Below, one piece after another: positions 17,697-26,157 of a stretch of DNA of 47,906 bases (its first letter is position 1; each line of letters begins with the position of its first letter). The notes under the pieces are model-generated. The model was not told the DNA's origin. It saw nothing but the letters and a program-made list of their open reading frames with translations, and searched no databases. The position numbers were made by a program, and so were the translations under genes. This stretch comes from an uncultured Acidobacteriia bacterium (GTDB lineage Bacteria; Acidobacteriota; Terriglobia; Bryobacterales; Bryobacteraceae). Location of the stretch: assembly GCA_903923395.1 (NCBI GenBank), contig CAIXXM010000005.1, forward strand, positions 1 through 47,906. Direction: 5' to 3'.

Positions 17697-19181
17697 TTAG
17701 TGAACGCTCTTCTTCATCGAGAAGTACACCGGTACGCCAAGAAGCACAATCACCAATCCCGGCCAGGTTGTTGGTCCGCGATAGACGAACAGGGTGATCA
17801 GTATGGCAGTGGAACCCAGAATGTACAGCAGTGGCACCACTGGATATCCCAGCGTCTTATAGGGCCGCTCCACGTTCGGACGGGTCACACGCAGGCGCAT
17901 TACGCCGGCAATCGTCAAAATGTAGAAGATCAACGCGGCGGAGATCACCCAATCCAGCAGGTTGCTGTAAAGGTTGCCGTACTTGCCCGTGGAAGAATCA
18001 AACGTCCGGGGCAGCACCAGCGCCGCCGACCATATCCCCTGCACAATCAATGATTTCGCCGGCACGCCGGACTTGTTCAGCGTTCCCGCCGATTTCAGGA
18101 ACAACCCATCCATCGCCATCGCGTAATACACACGCGGCCCGGCCAGCACCAGCGAGTTGACGCAACCGAAGGCGGAAACCATGATCGCCACGGCCATGAT
18201 GGAACTGCCCCAGCCCGGCCAGATGGCTTCGAGCATCGCGGTTGCCACACGGTCGGCAGGCGCACCCTGGATCGCCTGGATCGGCAGCGTCATCAGGTAA
18301 GCCACGTTGGCCAGCAGATAAATTCCCATGACGATCACGGTGCCCAGCACCAACGACCTCGGCAGCGTCCGCTTCGGATCCTTCACTTCCGCGGCAGCGA
18401 AGGTGATGTCATGCCAGCTATCCGCCGCGAAGAGTGACCCCGTCTGCGAAACGCAGATCGCAATGAACAATCCAAACGATGTTGCCGCCGTGAGACCCGC
18501 GCTCACCGGTGTCAGGTTGAACTGGTCCCAAAAGTGGCCAAAGTTCACGTCAATGGCATGTGCGTTGCGGCCGATGGTGAACCCCGCAATAATGAGCCCG
18601 AACAACGACCCGAGCTTCGCCACCGTGAACGTGTTTTGGATGATCTTGCCGTACTGAATGCCCTTGGTGTTGGTCCAGGTCAGCAAAGCGATGATACAGA
18701 TCGCCGTCAACTGTGCCGTGGAAAGAGAGATCGCGTAACTGGAGCCCAGTTGATAGGGTCCCAGGATATAGTTTGATTCCGAGATTACCGGGAACAGCAG
18801 GCCGGAAAACCGCGCGAAACCCACGGCCACAGCAGCAATGGTACCGGTTTGGATCACCGTATAGAGAGTCCAGCCGTAGAGGAAGCCAATGAGCGGTGAA
18901 AAGGCTTCCCGCAGATAGACGTACATTCCGCCTGCTTCTGGAATCATGGATGCCAATTCGCCGTAGGAAATTGCAGCGGCGATGGTCAGCAATGCGGAGA
19001 CCAACCAGGCAACCAGCAGCCAGCCGCCACCACCCAACATGCGGCTCATATCGGCGGAGACAATGAAGATGCCGGACCCGATCATCGTCCCGATGACGAT
19101 CATGGTCGAATCAAACATCCCGAGGGCGCGGACAAATCCCTCTTGCTGGTTGGCGGGCTTGGTTCCAGTGGGCTGGCTCAT
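17697..19181 (-). CDS. APC-family amino acid permease
   Basis: This inner-membrane amino-acid transporter has 494 residues from the start MSQPTGTKPANQ at 19181; an in-frame start 13 codons upstream is less likely. About twelve hydrophobic segments are present. TM1 contains IVIGTMIGSGIFIVSADM, the GSGIF substrate-binding turn of the APC superfamily. Later segments (LTWTNTKGIQYGKIIQNTFTVAKLGSLFGLIIAGF) resemble the basic amino-acid/polyamine or LAT-like branch. The exact substrate and whether it is an exchanger cannot be told. It stands alone, divergent from the small Cys-containing secreted protein gene at 19276. Confidence 0.9.
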   Translation of the reverse strand: MSQPTGTKPANQQEGFVRALGMFDSTMIVIGTMIGSGIFIVSADMSRMLGGGGWLLVAWLVSALLTIAAAISYGELASMIPEAGGMYVYLREAFSPLIGFLYGWTLYTVIQTGTIAAVAVGFARFSGLLFPVISESNYILGPYQLGSSYAISLSTAQLTAICIIALLTWTNTKGIQYGKIIQNTFTVAKLGSLFGLIIAGFTIGRNAHAIDVNFGHFWDQFNLTPVSAGLTAATSFGLFIAICVSQTGSLFAADSWHDITFAAAEVKDPKRTLPRSLVLGTVIVMGIYLLANVAYLMTLPIQAIQGAPADRVATAMLEAIWPGWGSSIMAVAIMVSAFGCVNSLVLAGPRVYYAMAMDGLFLKSAGTLNKSGVPAKSLIVQGIWSAALVLPRTFDSSTGKYGNLYSNLLDWVISAALIFYILTIAGVMRLRVTRPNVERPYKTLGYPVVPLLYILGSTAILITLFVYRGPTTWPGLVIVLLGVPVYFSMKKSVH

Positions 19182-19275
19182 AGTGATTCGTTGATTGTAC
19201 CCAAGCGGGACGAACAGCATGGGGTGCCGTAGTAATCCTAAGTTCGTTGCCAGCCCGCGGGACTACACTTGGGGC

Positions 19276-19611
19276 ATGAGGTGGTTCACAGGACAACTCC
19301 TCGGGCTCGTACTCTTCGCACAACTCCTGTGTCCAGTTTCCCTCTGCTTCGGTGCACCGCGCGCGCACCACTCCTGTTGCGAGCCGGATTCCAAGACATC
19401 CTGCCCTCGTAAGATGGAGCAACCCTGCCCCTACCTCACGCTGCAAACCGGCAAGGTGGAGACGAAAACGGATACCGTGCCGCCGCAACTCTCCGTCACA
19501 GTGATCCACCGGGCAGACACCCGTGCGGAGTTCCTCCCACAGAGCAGTGCCGCCGGTTACCAAACAGATCGTTCACGCCTCTACCTCACCAACCACAATC
19601 TCCTGATCTGA
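19276..19611 (+). CDS. Small secreted Cys-containing hypothetical protein
   Basis: This 111-residue protein from the ATG at 19276 (MRWFTGQLLGLVLFAQLLCP) has an N-terminal signal or anchor. A cluster HHSCCEPDSKTSCPRK-x3-PCPYL follows, and the C-terminal half lacks cysteine. The His/Cys cluster is suited to binding a metal or forming disulfides. I do not recognise the family. It is 62 bases upstream of the CCNG mini-protein on the same strand, so the two may be one transcript with a shared metal or redox theme; that link is inference. Confidence 0.6.
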   Translation: MRWFTGQLLGLVLFAQLLCPVSLCFGAPRAHHSCCEPDSKTSCPRKMEQPCPYLTLQTGKVETKTDTVPPQLSVTVIHRADTRAEFLPQSSAAGYQTDRSRLYLTNHNLLI

Positions 19612-19673
19612 CAAACAGGGAAACGCCCCGTTCGTTTCACCGTGTCCCTCAACGAAACTTCAGGAGAAAGAAA

Positions 19674-19814
19674 ATGAAACAGGTAACGACAGTTCTACTC
19701 ACGCTGGTGATGGCCTTCGGTGCCACGCTGGCCTTCGCCGCCGGTGCAGGCTGCTGCAATGGAGCGCCCTGCTGCAACGGCTCTTCCTGCTGTAACATGC
19801 ACCATAGGAAGTAA
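19674..19814 (+). CDS. 46-residue secreted Cys-rich metallothionein-like peptide
   Basis: The frame from the ATG at 19674 has a strong AGGAGAAAG Shine-Dalgarno sequence. It encodes a signal peptide (MKQVTTVLLTLVMAFGATLAFA) and a mature part of just over 20 residues containing GCCNGAPCCNGSSCCNMHH. Three CC pairs are spaced six residues apart and followed by Met-His-His. Such a Cys/His/Met density is typical of soft-metal (Cu, Zn, Hg) binding, but the protein is exported rather than cytosolic like classical metallothioneins. It is short enough to be missed by gene callers. It ends five bases before the stop of the convergent TonB receptor. No function is established; metal capture or delivery is inferred. 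Confidence 0.72.
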   Translation: MKQVTTVLLTLVMAFGATLAFAAGAGCCNGAPCCNGSSCCNMHHRK

Positions 19815-19819
19815 CTTAA

Positions 19820-22072
19820 TCAGCGTTCGAAGAGAATACCCACACTCGGCAGGACCGGAAACATGGTCATAAAGCTCGGATAGGCCTGTCCGGTCTTGCT
19901 GTTATATCCGCCGAAAGAGTCAAACCGCTGATTGGTGCGGTTCGTAAGATTCACACATTCCGCATAGAGAGTCCACTTCCACTTATCGTGAACATAGGCT
20001 TTGTTCAACCGGAAATCGAGCCTCTGGTAAGCGGGCAGCCGTAACTGATTTCTGTTCTGCGAAAGATAGTAGAGCCCGTTGGTTTCCTTATAAAATCCGG
20101 GTACAGGGAAGCCACTGCCATACAGCCATTTCAAACTTACGTTCACTGTGGGCCGCAGCCGGTAACTGCCGAACACATTGACCGTGTGCTTCTGGTCATT
20201 ATCCGTGGGGAACGTCAAATGCAGAACCCCGTCCGTCACCTTCGCACGGCTGTAGGCATAAGAAACCCAGCCCGTGAAACCATTCGCTGTACGCCGCTGC
20301 AGGAAGACTTGCGTACCCCTCGCATAACCGCGCTGTGAGTTGACCGTGGGCGCTGAGTTTGGCGCAAAGAAGATTGCCCCGTTCGAAAGAATCCGCGGAT
20401 CGAACAGCGGACGCCACAGCAGATCCCGGTCCTGCCGGTCATAGAGCTCAATCTTGACGCGCGTCTTGTCATCAAGCGCCTGCTCCAGGGCCAGTTCGTA
20501 GTGCGTTGCCCGCTCTGGAAGCAGCCGCCGGCTTCCAAATACTGACCAGCTCTGCGCCAGCTGCGGGAACTGCGCATACTGCCCCCACGCGAGTTGCACC
20601 TTCGTTGCCCGGAACGGCTGCACGGTCACAGAACCATACGGGGAAGCGACCGAAACTCCATTCACATTCGAATGATCTTCGCGCACACCGGCCGCGAGTT
20701 GCACCATGCCATGGAATAGCCCGACTTGCTGCTGCACATAGCCGCCCGTCCGTGTTCCAGTGCCGCGGTAACGGTCTAACTGGACCAGTACGGGAGGGTT
20801 ACTCTGGTATTCGAAGTTATTGCCATCTTCCCGCAGACGGCGCATGGAAGCTCCGAAGCTGCTGACCGTGCCGGGCGACCATGCATAAGTCGCATCTGTC
20901 CGGGCGTCCCATTCGCCATAACCATCCCCGCCCAGAGATAATCCTATTGGATTGCTGGACGTCCCGCGCTCGCGCATCCAGGCCGCGCGGGTCTGGAAGA
21001 GGAACTTCGAGTTCGGCGTGAACCGGTCTCCCGCATTGACCATGGTGAAGTCAAAGTTACTCAACATCAGCGAGTTCACGCCCAAAGTACTCTTGGCGGC
21101 GGAACGGTCCAGCGAGGACATCGCTTCAAAGAAGCTGAGAGTCAACTTATGGCTGGAGGAAAGATCATAACTCAAGCGGCCCTGTCCATCTGTAAACCCA
21201 AAGGCCAGCGCCGTAACATTGGTATCAATGCGGTTCAGCAGATATTGCAGATAGCTCTTGCGGAAGGAAGTAATCCAGCGGAGTTCATTCTTCTTGCCCG
21301 CGGAACCCTCCACCGCCACACTGGTTGCGGTAAAGCCGGTGCTCACGTGGAACGAGAGGTCCTTGCTGCCATCGCGCGTTCCAATGGCGAGAATGCCTGC
21401 CGTGCGATCGCCATACTGCACCGGCCACGCCCCTTCGTAAAGGGTCATATCTCCCACTGTGTCGCCATTGAAAACAGTCAGCGAGCCGTGTGTCCCCTGC
21501 CCTTCCACCATGTGGAACGGCTCATGCAGCAGGATGCCATCGAGGAAGATCCCGATGCGGTCAAAGCCTGCACCGCGCAGCGAGAACTCTGAGTTGAAGT
21601 CGTTGTCAGAGGTGACGCCCGGCAGGCTCTGGACGGCCCGCAAGGGATCGTCCGCCAAAACGCCGGAAAGGTTCTTCGCCTCAGTGCCAGTGAGGGTTAG
21701 CGCTGCGGGGCTCTCCTGATGTTCCAGATCGTAGACGCCTGCGCTCACATCCACGCTGTCTTTCCGCGAAGCAGACGGGGTGAGCATCACGTCGAACACG
21801 CGGCTCTCGCCTTCTGCCAGGGTGAACTCCTGGCGCTCCAGGTGATACCCCACAGTGGAGACCGTCAGCGCATGGCTGCCTGCGGCAAGGCCTTGCAGCA
21901 GGAACGTGCCATCGGCCTTGCTCTCCGTCTTTGCGCCGGTGTCCGTGAGCCGAACCAGCACGCGCACCAGCGGCTCATGGGTTTTCGAATCCACCACGCG
22001 CCCGCGCACCTCCCCGGTTTGCTGTGCCCGCAGAGTAAAGATCAAGACGAAGAAAAGCGTTAAATTTCTCAC
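19820..22072 (-). CDS. TonB-dependent receptor with carboxypeptidase-regulatory-like domain
   Basis: This outer-membrane receptor has about 750 residues. The true start is most likely the GTG at 22072 (reading VRNLTLFFVLIFTLRAQQ), because the frame further upstream is only antisense to the sigma-factor gene. After the signal peptide comes a beta-sandwich (GEVRGRVVDSKTHEPLVRVLVRLTDTG). A TonB plug follows with LSGVLADDPLRAVQSLPGVTSDNDFNSEFSLRGAGFD, then a barrel ending in an aromatic-rich VGILFER. The plug is more canonical than in the two Oar-like paralogues of the window. It faces an ECF sigma/anti-sigma operon across 45 bases, an arrangement reminiscent of sigma-controlled receptors, so sigma-dependent expression is plausible. 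Confidence 0.88.
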   Translation of the reverse strand: MRNLTLFFVLIFTLRAQQTGEVRGRVVDSKTHEPLVRVLVRLTDTGAKTESKADGTFLLQGLAAGSHALTVSTVGYHLERQEFTLAEGESRVFDVMLTPSASRKDSVDVSAGVYDLEHQESPAALTLTGTEAKNLSGVLADDPLRAVQSLPGVTSDNDFNSEFSLRGAGFDRIGIFLDGILLHEPFHMVEGQGTHGSLTVFNGDTVGDMTLYEGAWPVQYGDRTAGILAIGTRDGSKDLSFHVSTGFTATSVAVEGSAGKKNELRWITSFRKSYLQYLLNRIDTNVTALAFGFTDGQGRLSYDLSSSHKLTLSFFEAMSSLDRSAAKSTLGVNSLMLSNFDFTMVNAGDRFTPNSKFLFQTRAAWMRERGTSSNPIGLSLGGDGYGEWDARTDATYAWSPGTVSSFGASMRRLREDGNNFEYQSNPPVLVQLDRYRGTGTRTGGYVQQQVGLFHGMVQLAAGVREDHSNVNGVSVASPYGSVTVQPFRATKVQLAWGQYAQFPQLAQSWSVFGSRRLLPERATHYELALEQALDDKTRVKIELYDRQDRDLLWRPLFDPRILSNGAIFFAPNSAPTVNSQRGYARGTQVFLQRRTANGFTGWVSYAYSRAKVTDGVLHLTFPTDNDQKHTVNVFGSYRLRPTVNVSLKWLYGSGFPVPGFYKETNGLYYLSQNRNQLRLPAYQRLDFRLNKAYVHDKWKWTLYAECVNLTNRTNQRFDSFGGYNSKTGQAYPSFMTMFPVLPSVGILFER

Positions 22073-22117
22073 CGTCTCAAATCGTATCGCTTTTCCCGTG
22101 TAACCTTTTCTCTGACC

Positions 22118-22705
22118 GTGAGTTTTCTCCACTTGAAGGACAGAAAAACGGATCACGACCTCATGACCGCCGTGGCGCAGGGAGAACTCGCGCTCATGGG
22201 GGAGCTCTATGAGCGCCGGCACCGCATTCTGTTCCGGTTCTTCGTCCGCCTCACTGGGCGGCAATCCATCAGCGAAGACCTGACCCATGAGGTGTTTCTG
22301 CGTATGCTGCGCTACCGCCAGACCTACAGCACGGTGAGCCGCGATGAGAAGGGCTTTGAAGCCTGGATGTACCGGATTGCGCGCAACGCCTACGCCGACC
22401 ATGGCCGCAAGAATTATCGTGAGTCGACCACGGAAGAGACCTTCGAGTTCTTGGAGAGCGGTTCGCCGAGTCCCTTCGATTCGGCCTCCCGCAAACAGGA
22501 GACTGCCCTGCTGCACCGCGCCCTGAAGGTGATGTCGCCGGAGCGCCGTGAGCTTCTTGTGCTCACCCGGTTTCAGGGCCTGTCCCATGAACAGGCCGGC
22601 AGGATTCTGGGCTGCGAAGCGAACACGGTCAAAGTCCGGGTCTTCCGGGCCATGAGAGAAATCAGCAAGATCTACCAGACCTTGCAGAGGGAGAAAGCAT
22701 CTTGA
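22118..22705 (+). CDS. ECF-family RNA polymerase sigma factor
   Basis: This sigma factor of about 195 residues starts at a GTG (22118); the ATG at 22163 (MTAVAQGELALMGELYERRH) is an alternative giving a shorter N-terminus. Region 2 includes ISEDLTHEVFLRMLRYR and FEAWMYRIARNAYADHGR. Region 4 includes MSPERRELLVLTRFQGLSHEQAG and the helix NTVKVRVFRAMREI. The stop overlaps the start of the anti-sigma gene as TTGA. It is first in a run of four genes ending with two DUF4097 proteins and is divergent from a TonB receptor gene. Confidence 0.9.
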   Translation: MSFLHLKDRKTDHDLMTAVAQGELALMGELYERRHRILFRFFVRLTGRQSISEDLTHEVFLRMLRYRQTYSTVSRDEKGFEAWMYRIARNAYADHGRKNYRESTTEETFEFLESGSPSPFDSASRKQETALLHRALKVMSPERRELLVLTRFQGLSHEQAGRILGCEANTVKVRVFRAMREISKIYQTLQREKAS

Positions 22706-23484
22706 ACTGCGATTCCGCCATACTTGCACTCACTTCCCGCTGGAACGGCGAACTGACTCCAGCCGGGGACCGCGACCTTGACGCGCATTTGGAACTCTGC
22801 GCCGCCTGCCGCGACGAAGCCGTGCGCCTCACGGCCGTCTGGAAGGAGTTTGACAGCCTGCCAGTGCCTGAACCCAGCCCGGCCATGCGCGTCCGCTTCC
22901 GCGATACCCTCGACCAGTACATTGCCGACCACGAACCGCACCGAAAGGCCTTCGCCTGGAGGTGGCCGATGTTCTGGCAGGTCGCCGTTCCCGTCTGCAC
23001 ACTCCTGTTGGGGCTGGTTGGCGGAGCCATTTGGCAAAGGCTGGGGCAGGACCACAGCGAACTGGCCACACTCCGCAATGAAGTTACCGCCACCCGCGAA
23101 ATGGCGGCCATGATGCTGCTTCGGGATAACACCGCTTCCGCACGCTTGAAAGGTGTCGACTACACGGGGCGCATGCCACGGCTCGATCCCGTGGTCACCA
23201 GCGCACTGATGGAAGCAGCGCGCAATGACAGCAACGTCAATGTCCGTCTGGCCGCCATCGATGCTCTGACGCGCGCCGCGGGTGACAGCAATGTCCGTGC
23301 CTCTCTGGCACAATCCATCCCCGCACAGGATTCCCCTATGGTGCAGGCCGCCATCATTGACTATCTTGTGGATGCTCATGACCGCCAGTCCTCTTCCGCA
23401 CTGCGGCAGCTTCTGGCACAACCGCAGCTCGACCCGGCAGTAAAGCAACGCGCCAGCCAGGCCTTGCAAATCCTCAGTCAGTAA
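22702..23484 (+). CDS. Zinc-finger anti-sigma factor with C-terminal HEAT-like repeats
   Basis: This 260-residue protein starts at a TTG that overlaps the sigma-factor stop (TTGA). The N-terminal anti-sigma zinc site is C3, H29, C33 and C36. One transmembrane helix lies near residues 92-112 (FWQVAVPVCTLLLGLVGGAIW). The extracytoplasmic part has a short coiled region and then HEAT-like helical repeats (NDSNVNVRLAAIDALTRAA and MVQAAIIDYLVDA). The repeats suggest that signal sensing works through protein-protein contact outside the cytoplasm. The partner sigma factor is encoded just upstream. Confidence 0.85.
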   Translation: MNCDSAILALTSRWNGELTPAGDRDLDAHLELCAACRDEAVRLTAVWKEFDSLPVPEPSPAMRVRFRDTLDQYIADHEPHRKAFAWRWPMFWQVAVPVCTLLLGLVGGAIWQRLGQDHSELATLRNEVTATREMAAMMLLRDNTASARLKGVDYTGRMPRLDPVVTSALMEAARNDSNVNVRLAAIDALTRAAGDSNVRASLAQSIPAQDSPMVQAAIIDYLVDAHDRQSSSALRQLLAQPQLDPAVKQRASQALQILSQ

Positions 23485-23499
23485 CTTCGAAAGGACCAA

Positions 23500-24291
23500 A
23501 TGAAAACGCTTCTCACCTTTACCGCCCTCAGTGTGTTTACACTCGTCGCCAGCGCCGCCTGGGATGATTTCAAGCTTGAGGATAAGTCAACGCTGCAGCA
23601 CAGTTTCAACGCCACACGACTCCTGGACGTGGATAACATCAACGGCTTCACGGATGTGATCAGCGATGGCGGCAAGACCATCCGGCTCGAAGGACAACGC
23701 ATCATCCGAGCCAAAGACCAGCAGGCCATGGAGCTTGCCAAGAAGGAAGTTACTGTAGATTTCACGGAAAAGGAAGGCACCGCGCGGGCTTATGTCAACG
23801 GCCCCTTCCGCTCCCGCGAACGCACCAAACGCGACTATCAGGTGACTTATAACTTCACCCTCCATGTACCCGCCGCGGTCGACTTACAACTTCGCTCCGT
23901 CAACGGACACGTCAGCGTAAAGGATGTGCGCGGCAAATTTGACATCAACACCGTGAACGGCAAGCTGGATATGACCGGCATACGCGGGTCCGGCAAGGCA
24001 CGCGCGGTCAACGGCGCCACACATGTGGAGTTCCTGGAAAACCCTGCTGCGGAGTGCTCAATAAGCACCGTCAATGGCAAGATCGATCTCACCCTGCCCG
24101 CCAAGGCGAATGCGCTGCTGAAGTTCAAGACCGTCAACGGACATGTCTACACCGACTTCGAAGGCATGTCCGGCACCATTACCGGACGGCTCGACCGCGG
24201 CACGCCGCGCGAGTTCAAGATCGGTTCCGGCAATCCAGTCATTGAGTTGCAAACGGTCAACGGCGGCATCCAGATCAAGAAGGGGAAATAA
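23500..24291 (+). CDS. Secreted DUF4097-type beta-helix protein
   Basis: This 263-residue protein has a signal peptide (MKTLLTFTALSVFTLVASA). A repetitive right-handed beta-solenoid pattern follows, with recurring VNG turns (RSVNGHVSV, NTVNGKLDM, RAVNGATHV, STVNGKIDL, KTVNGHVYT, QTVNGGIQI). This is the hallmark of DUF4097 putative adhesins. It is the third gene of the sigma/anti-sigma operon and is followed by a second DUF4097 gene with overlapping TAATG. Function is unknown; a cell-surface or periplasmic role in the envelope response is likely. Confidence 0.85.
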   Translation: MKTLLTFTALSVFTLVASAAWDDFKLEDKSTLQHSFNATRLLDVDNINGFTDVISDGGKTIRLEGQRIIRAKDQQAMELAKKEVTVDFTEKEGTARAYVNGPFRSRERTKRDYQVTYNFTLHVPAAVDLQLRSVNGHVSVKDVRGKFDINTVNGKLDMTGIRGSGKARAVNGATHVEFLENPAAECSISTVNGKIDLTLPAKANALLKFKTVNGHVYTDFEGMSGTITGRLDRGTPREFKIGSGNPVIELQTVNGGIQIKKGK

Positions 24292-25070
24292 TGGGAAATA
24301 TGAAATGGATCGTAGTTGTGCTCGCGCTGCAGGGTTTGGCGCTGGCGCAGGACAAGATCAATGTTCCTCTCAGCAAGCCCGGCCAGCCTGTCACGCTGGA
24401 CCTGCGTCTGGGCAACACCAGCGTTACGATCAATGCCGGCACGGGCAATGACGTCACCCTGGAAATTGGCTCTTCGAAGCGCACGGTGAAGCGCAAATCC
24501 CAAGTCCCCCCTGGCATGAAGCGGATTGATATCAACCCGCTCGGCTTTGAGGTGGACGAGAAGGACAACACCATCACGCTGCGTGACCGCGGCAATACCG
24601 ATGGTCCGCTGGTCATTACGGTTCCGGTGAAGACTTCCATCATCGCCAAAACGACGAACTGCCGTTTCGCCGCATCTGGTCTGGAGGGCAACGTGGAAAT
24701 TGAGAACGCCAACGGGTCCATCAACATCACCAAACTGGCTGGAGCGGCCGTGATTCACAACCGCAACGGCTCTATCACGGCAGAGTTGATCCGCGTGGCT
24801 CCAGATCAGGCGATGAGCTTCACCGCAGTCAACGGGCGCGTGGACGTCACCCTGCCGGCCGCCACCAAAGCAAAGCTGAAACTGCGTGCCGAACACGGTG
24901 CCGTCTACAGCGATTTCCCCATGGCCATGGAGGCCGGCGGGAAGGCCGAAGCCAGCGATGGCAGGTATCAGGTGAAGATGGACCGCTCGGTAACGGCCAC
25001 GATCAATGGCGGCGGCCCGGAGTACCTGTTCCAATCCATGAACGGGTCCATCCTCATCCACAAGAAGTAG
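24291..25070 (+). CDS. Second secreted DUF4097-type beta-helix protein
   Basis: This 259-residue protein has a signal peptide (MKWIVVVLALQGLALAQ) that begins four codons after the first ATG. Beta-solenoid rungs follow with NG turns (IENANGSINI, IHNRNGSITA, TAVNGRVDV, QSMNGSILI). The start overlaps the preceding stop (TAATG), so the two DUF4097 proteins are probably made together, perhaps as paralogous subunits. The gene ends 17 bases inside the convergent endonuclease III-like gene. Confidence 0.83.
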   Translation: MGNMKWIVVVLALQGLALAQDKINVPLSKPGQPVTLDLRLGNTSVTINAGTGNDVTLEIGSSKRTVKRKSQVPPGMKRIDINPLGFEVDEKDNTITLRDRGNTDGPLVITVPVKTSIIAKTTNCRFAASGLEGNVEIENANGSINITKLAGAAVIHNRNGSITAELIRVAPDQAMSFTAVNGRVDVTLPAATKAKLKLRAEHGAVYSDFPMAMEAGGKAEASDGRYQVKMDRSVTATINGGGPEYLFQSMNGSILIHKK

Positions 25071-25782
25071 CTGCAAACCGGCACATCCCGGCCACCGGAC
25101 AATCCCCGCACTTTGGTTTCGAAGCTTTGCAAAACTGCTGCCCCAGGGCCTTCAAAAGCAGATAGGCACGGCGGCGGGCATCCAGAGCTGCGGGGATTTC
25201 CGCTTCAAGCATCGCCTGCGCGGTCTGGTAATTGCGGCCGTAGTTCTCATACCCTTTGCCGCGGGAAAGTCGCACCAGCACATGCGGGCAGTTGGAAGGC
25301 ACCGCTGCTGTGGCAGTGTGTCCGGCAAAGAGCAGAATGCGGTCCGCGCCGGGGTCGCCGATGTTGGGGAATTTGCGCAAAGCCTTCCGCGCTTCCGAGG
25401 CGGATAGCGAACGCAAGGAGGATTCAAGATCGCCCTGGTGTTCTTGCAGAACCCGCGCCGCAATCTCCTTCAGCCGCAGCGCACGCAGATCCGGCACCAT
25501 GCCCCCGGCTTTGAGTGCCGCAGCCAGATGCTTCAGATCCGCCTCCAGCAATTGCTGCGGAGCCAGCCCCTGCACTTTGGTGAGCGCATTCCAGCCTTTT
25601 TCACAAGCACGGTCGCTGGCGGGATAACCGCAGTGCCACCAGATCAGGAACGCATAGGGTTCCACCGGCCACGGTGCCTGTTGCGGGCCGAAGGTGTGTT
25701 CCAGTTGGTCGAAGAGAGCTTTAGTGTCCAGCGCCTTCGCTGACGTAGTTGCGGTTCCAGCTGGGGATTTCGACAGTGACAT
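25054..25782 (-). CDS. Endonuclease III-like HhH-GPD protein with [4Fe-4S] site and atypical catalytic positions
   Basis: This protein of up to 242 residues has the endonuclease III iron-sulfur loop near the C-terminus: C218-x6-C225-x2-C228-x5-C234. The helix-hairpin-helix segment reads FPNIGDPGADRIL (138-150) where the catalytic lysine motif LPGVGRKTA normally sits. The following AVPSNCPHVLVRL (160-172) replaces the VDTHV segment that supplies the catalytic aspartate. Both active-site residues therefore appear absent, so it may bind DNA without glycosylase/lyase activity or use other residues. The start is uncertain: the first ATG overlaps the upstream ferredoxin gene by 62 bases, and a later non-ATG start is possible. 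Confidence 0.75.
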   Translation of the reverse strand: MSLSKSPAGTATTSAKALDTKALFDQLEHTFGPQQAPWPVEPYAFLIWWHCGYPASDRACEKGWNALTKVQGLAPQQLLEADLKHLAAALKAGGMVPDLRALRLKEIAARVLQEHQGDLESSLRSLSASEARKALRKFPNIGDPGADRILLFAGHTATAAVPSNCPHVLVRLSRGKGYENYGRNYQTAQAMLEAEIPAALDARRRAYLLLKALGQQFCKASKPKCGDCPVAGMCRFAATSCG

Positions 25783-26074
25783 CGCCCTTCACCACCACCT
25801 GGCAGCCGAGGCGCGAGTTGAGCTGGTAATCCGCCGCCTGTTCCACACGGTCCATTTCGTCATCGTCCATTTCGGCAACATTTTGCAGCCCAGACTTTAT
25901 CACAACGTGGCAGGTGGTGCAGGCGCAGTTGCCGCCGCAGGCGTGTTCCAGATGGAAACCGAAGTTCATGGCAACGTCCAGCAGGGAGCCGGGCAATCCA
26001 TGACCCTTATAGGGCAGCTTGCCAAGTTCATACTCAAACGTCTCATTGGCGGGCAGAAAAGTAACCTTGGGCAC
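25721..26074 (-). CDS. Adrenodoxin-type [2Fe-2S] ferredoxin (ISC Fdx-like)
   Basis: This 117-residue ferredoxin carries the cluster ligands C46-x5-C52-x2-C55 within HACGGNCACTTCHV and C91 in LGCQVVV. Other family marks are the LLDVAMNFG helix and the MDRVEQAADYQLNSRLGCQ stretch. It is the vertebrate-type/ISC-type electron carrier used in iron-sulfur cluster assembly. Its 3' end overlaps the endonuclease III-like iron-sulfur protein gene, so the two are probably co-transcribed. No other isc genes are adjacent. Confidence 0.9.
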   Translation of the reverse strand: MPKVTFLPANETFEYELGKLPYKGHGLPGSLLDVAMNFGFHLEHACGGNCACTTCHVVIKSGLQNVAEMDDDEMDRVEQAADYQLNSRLGCQVVVKGDVTVEIPSWNRNYVSEGAGH

Positions 26075-26157
26075 GATCCCAGTATAGCGTTAGGCCGGGG
26101 GAGCAGGTGAATCTACCGATTTCCTATAGACATGGTAGACTGATGGGAAGCATGACC

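Noticed and set aside
22073-22729. N-terminal extension of the TonB receptor frame
   Set aside because: The frame is antisense to the sigma-factor gene and carries no receptor-like sequence. The signal peptide begins at the GTG at 22072.
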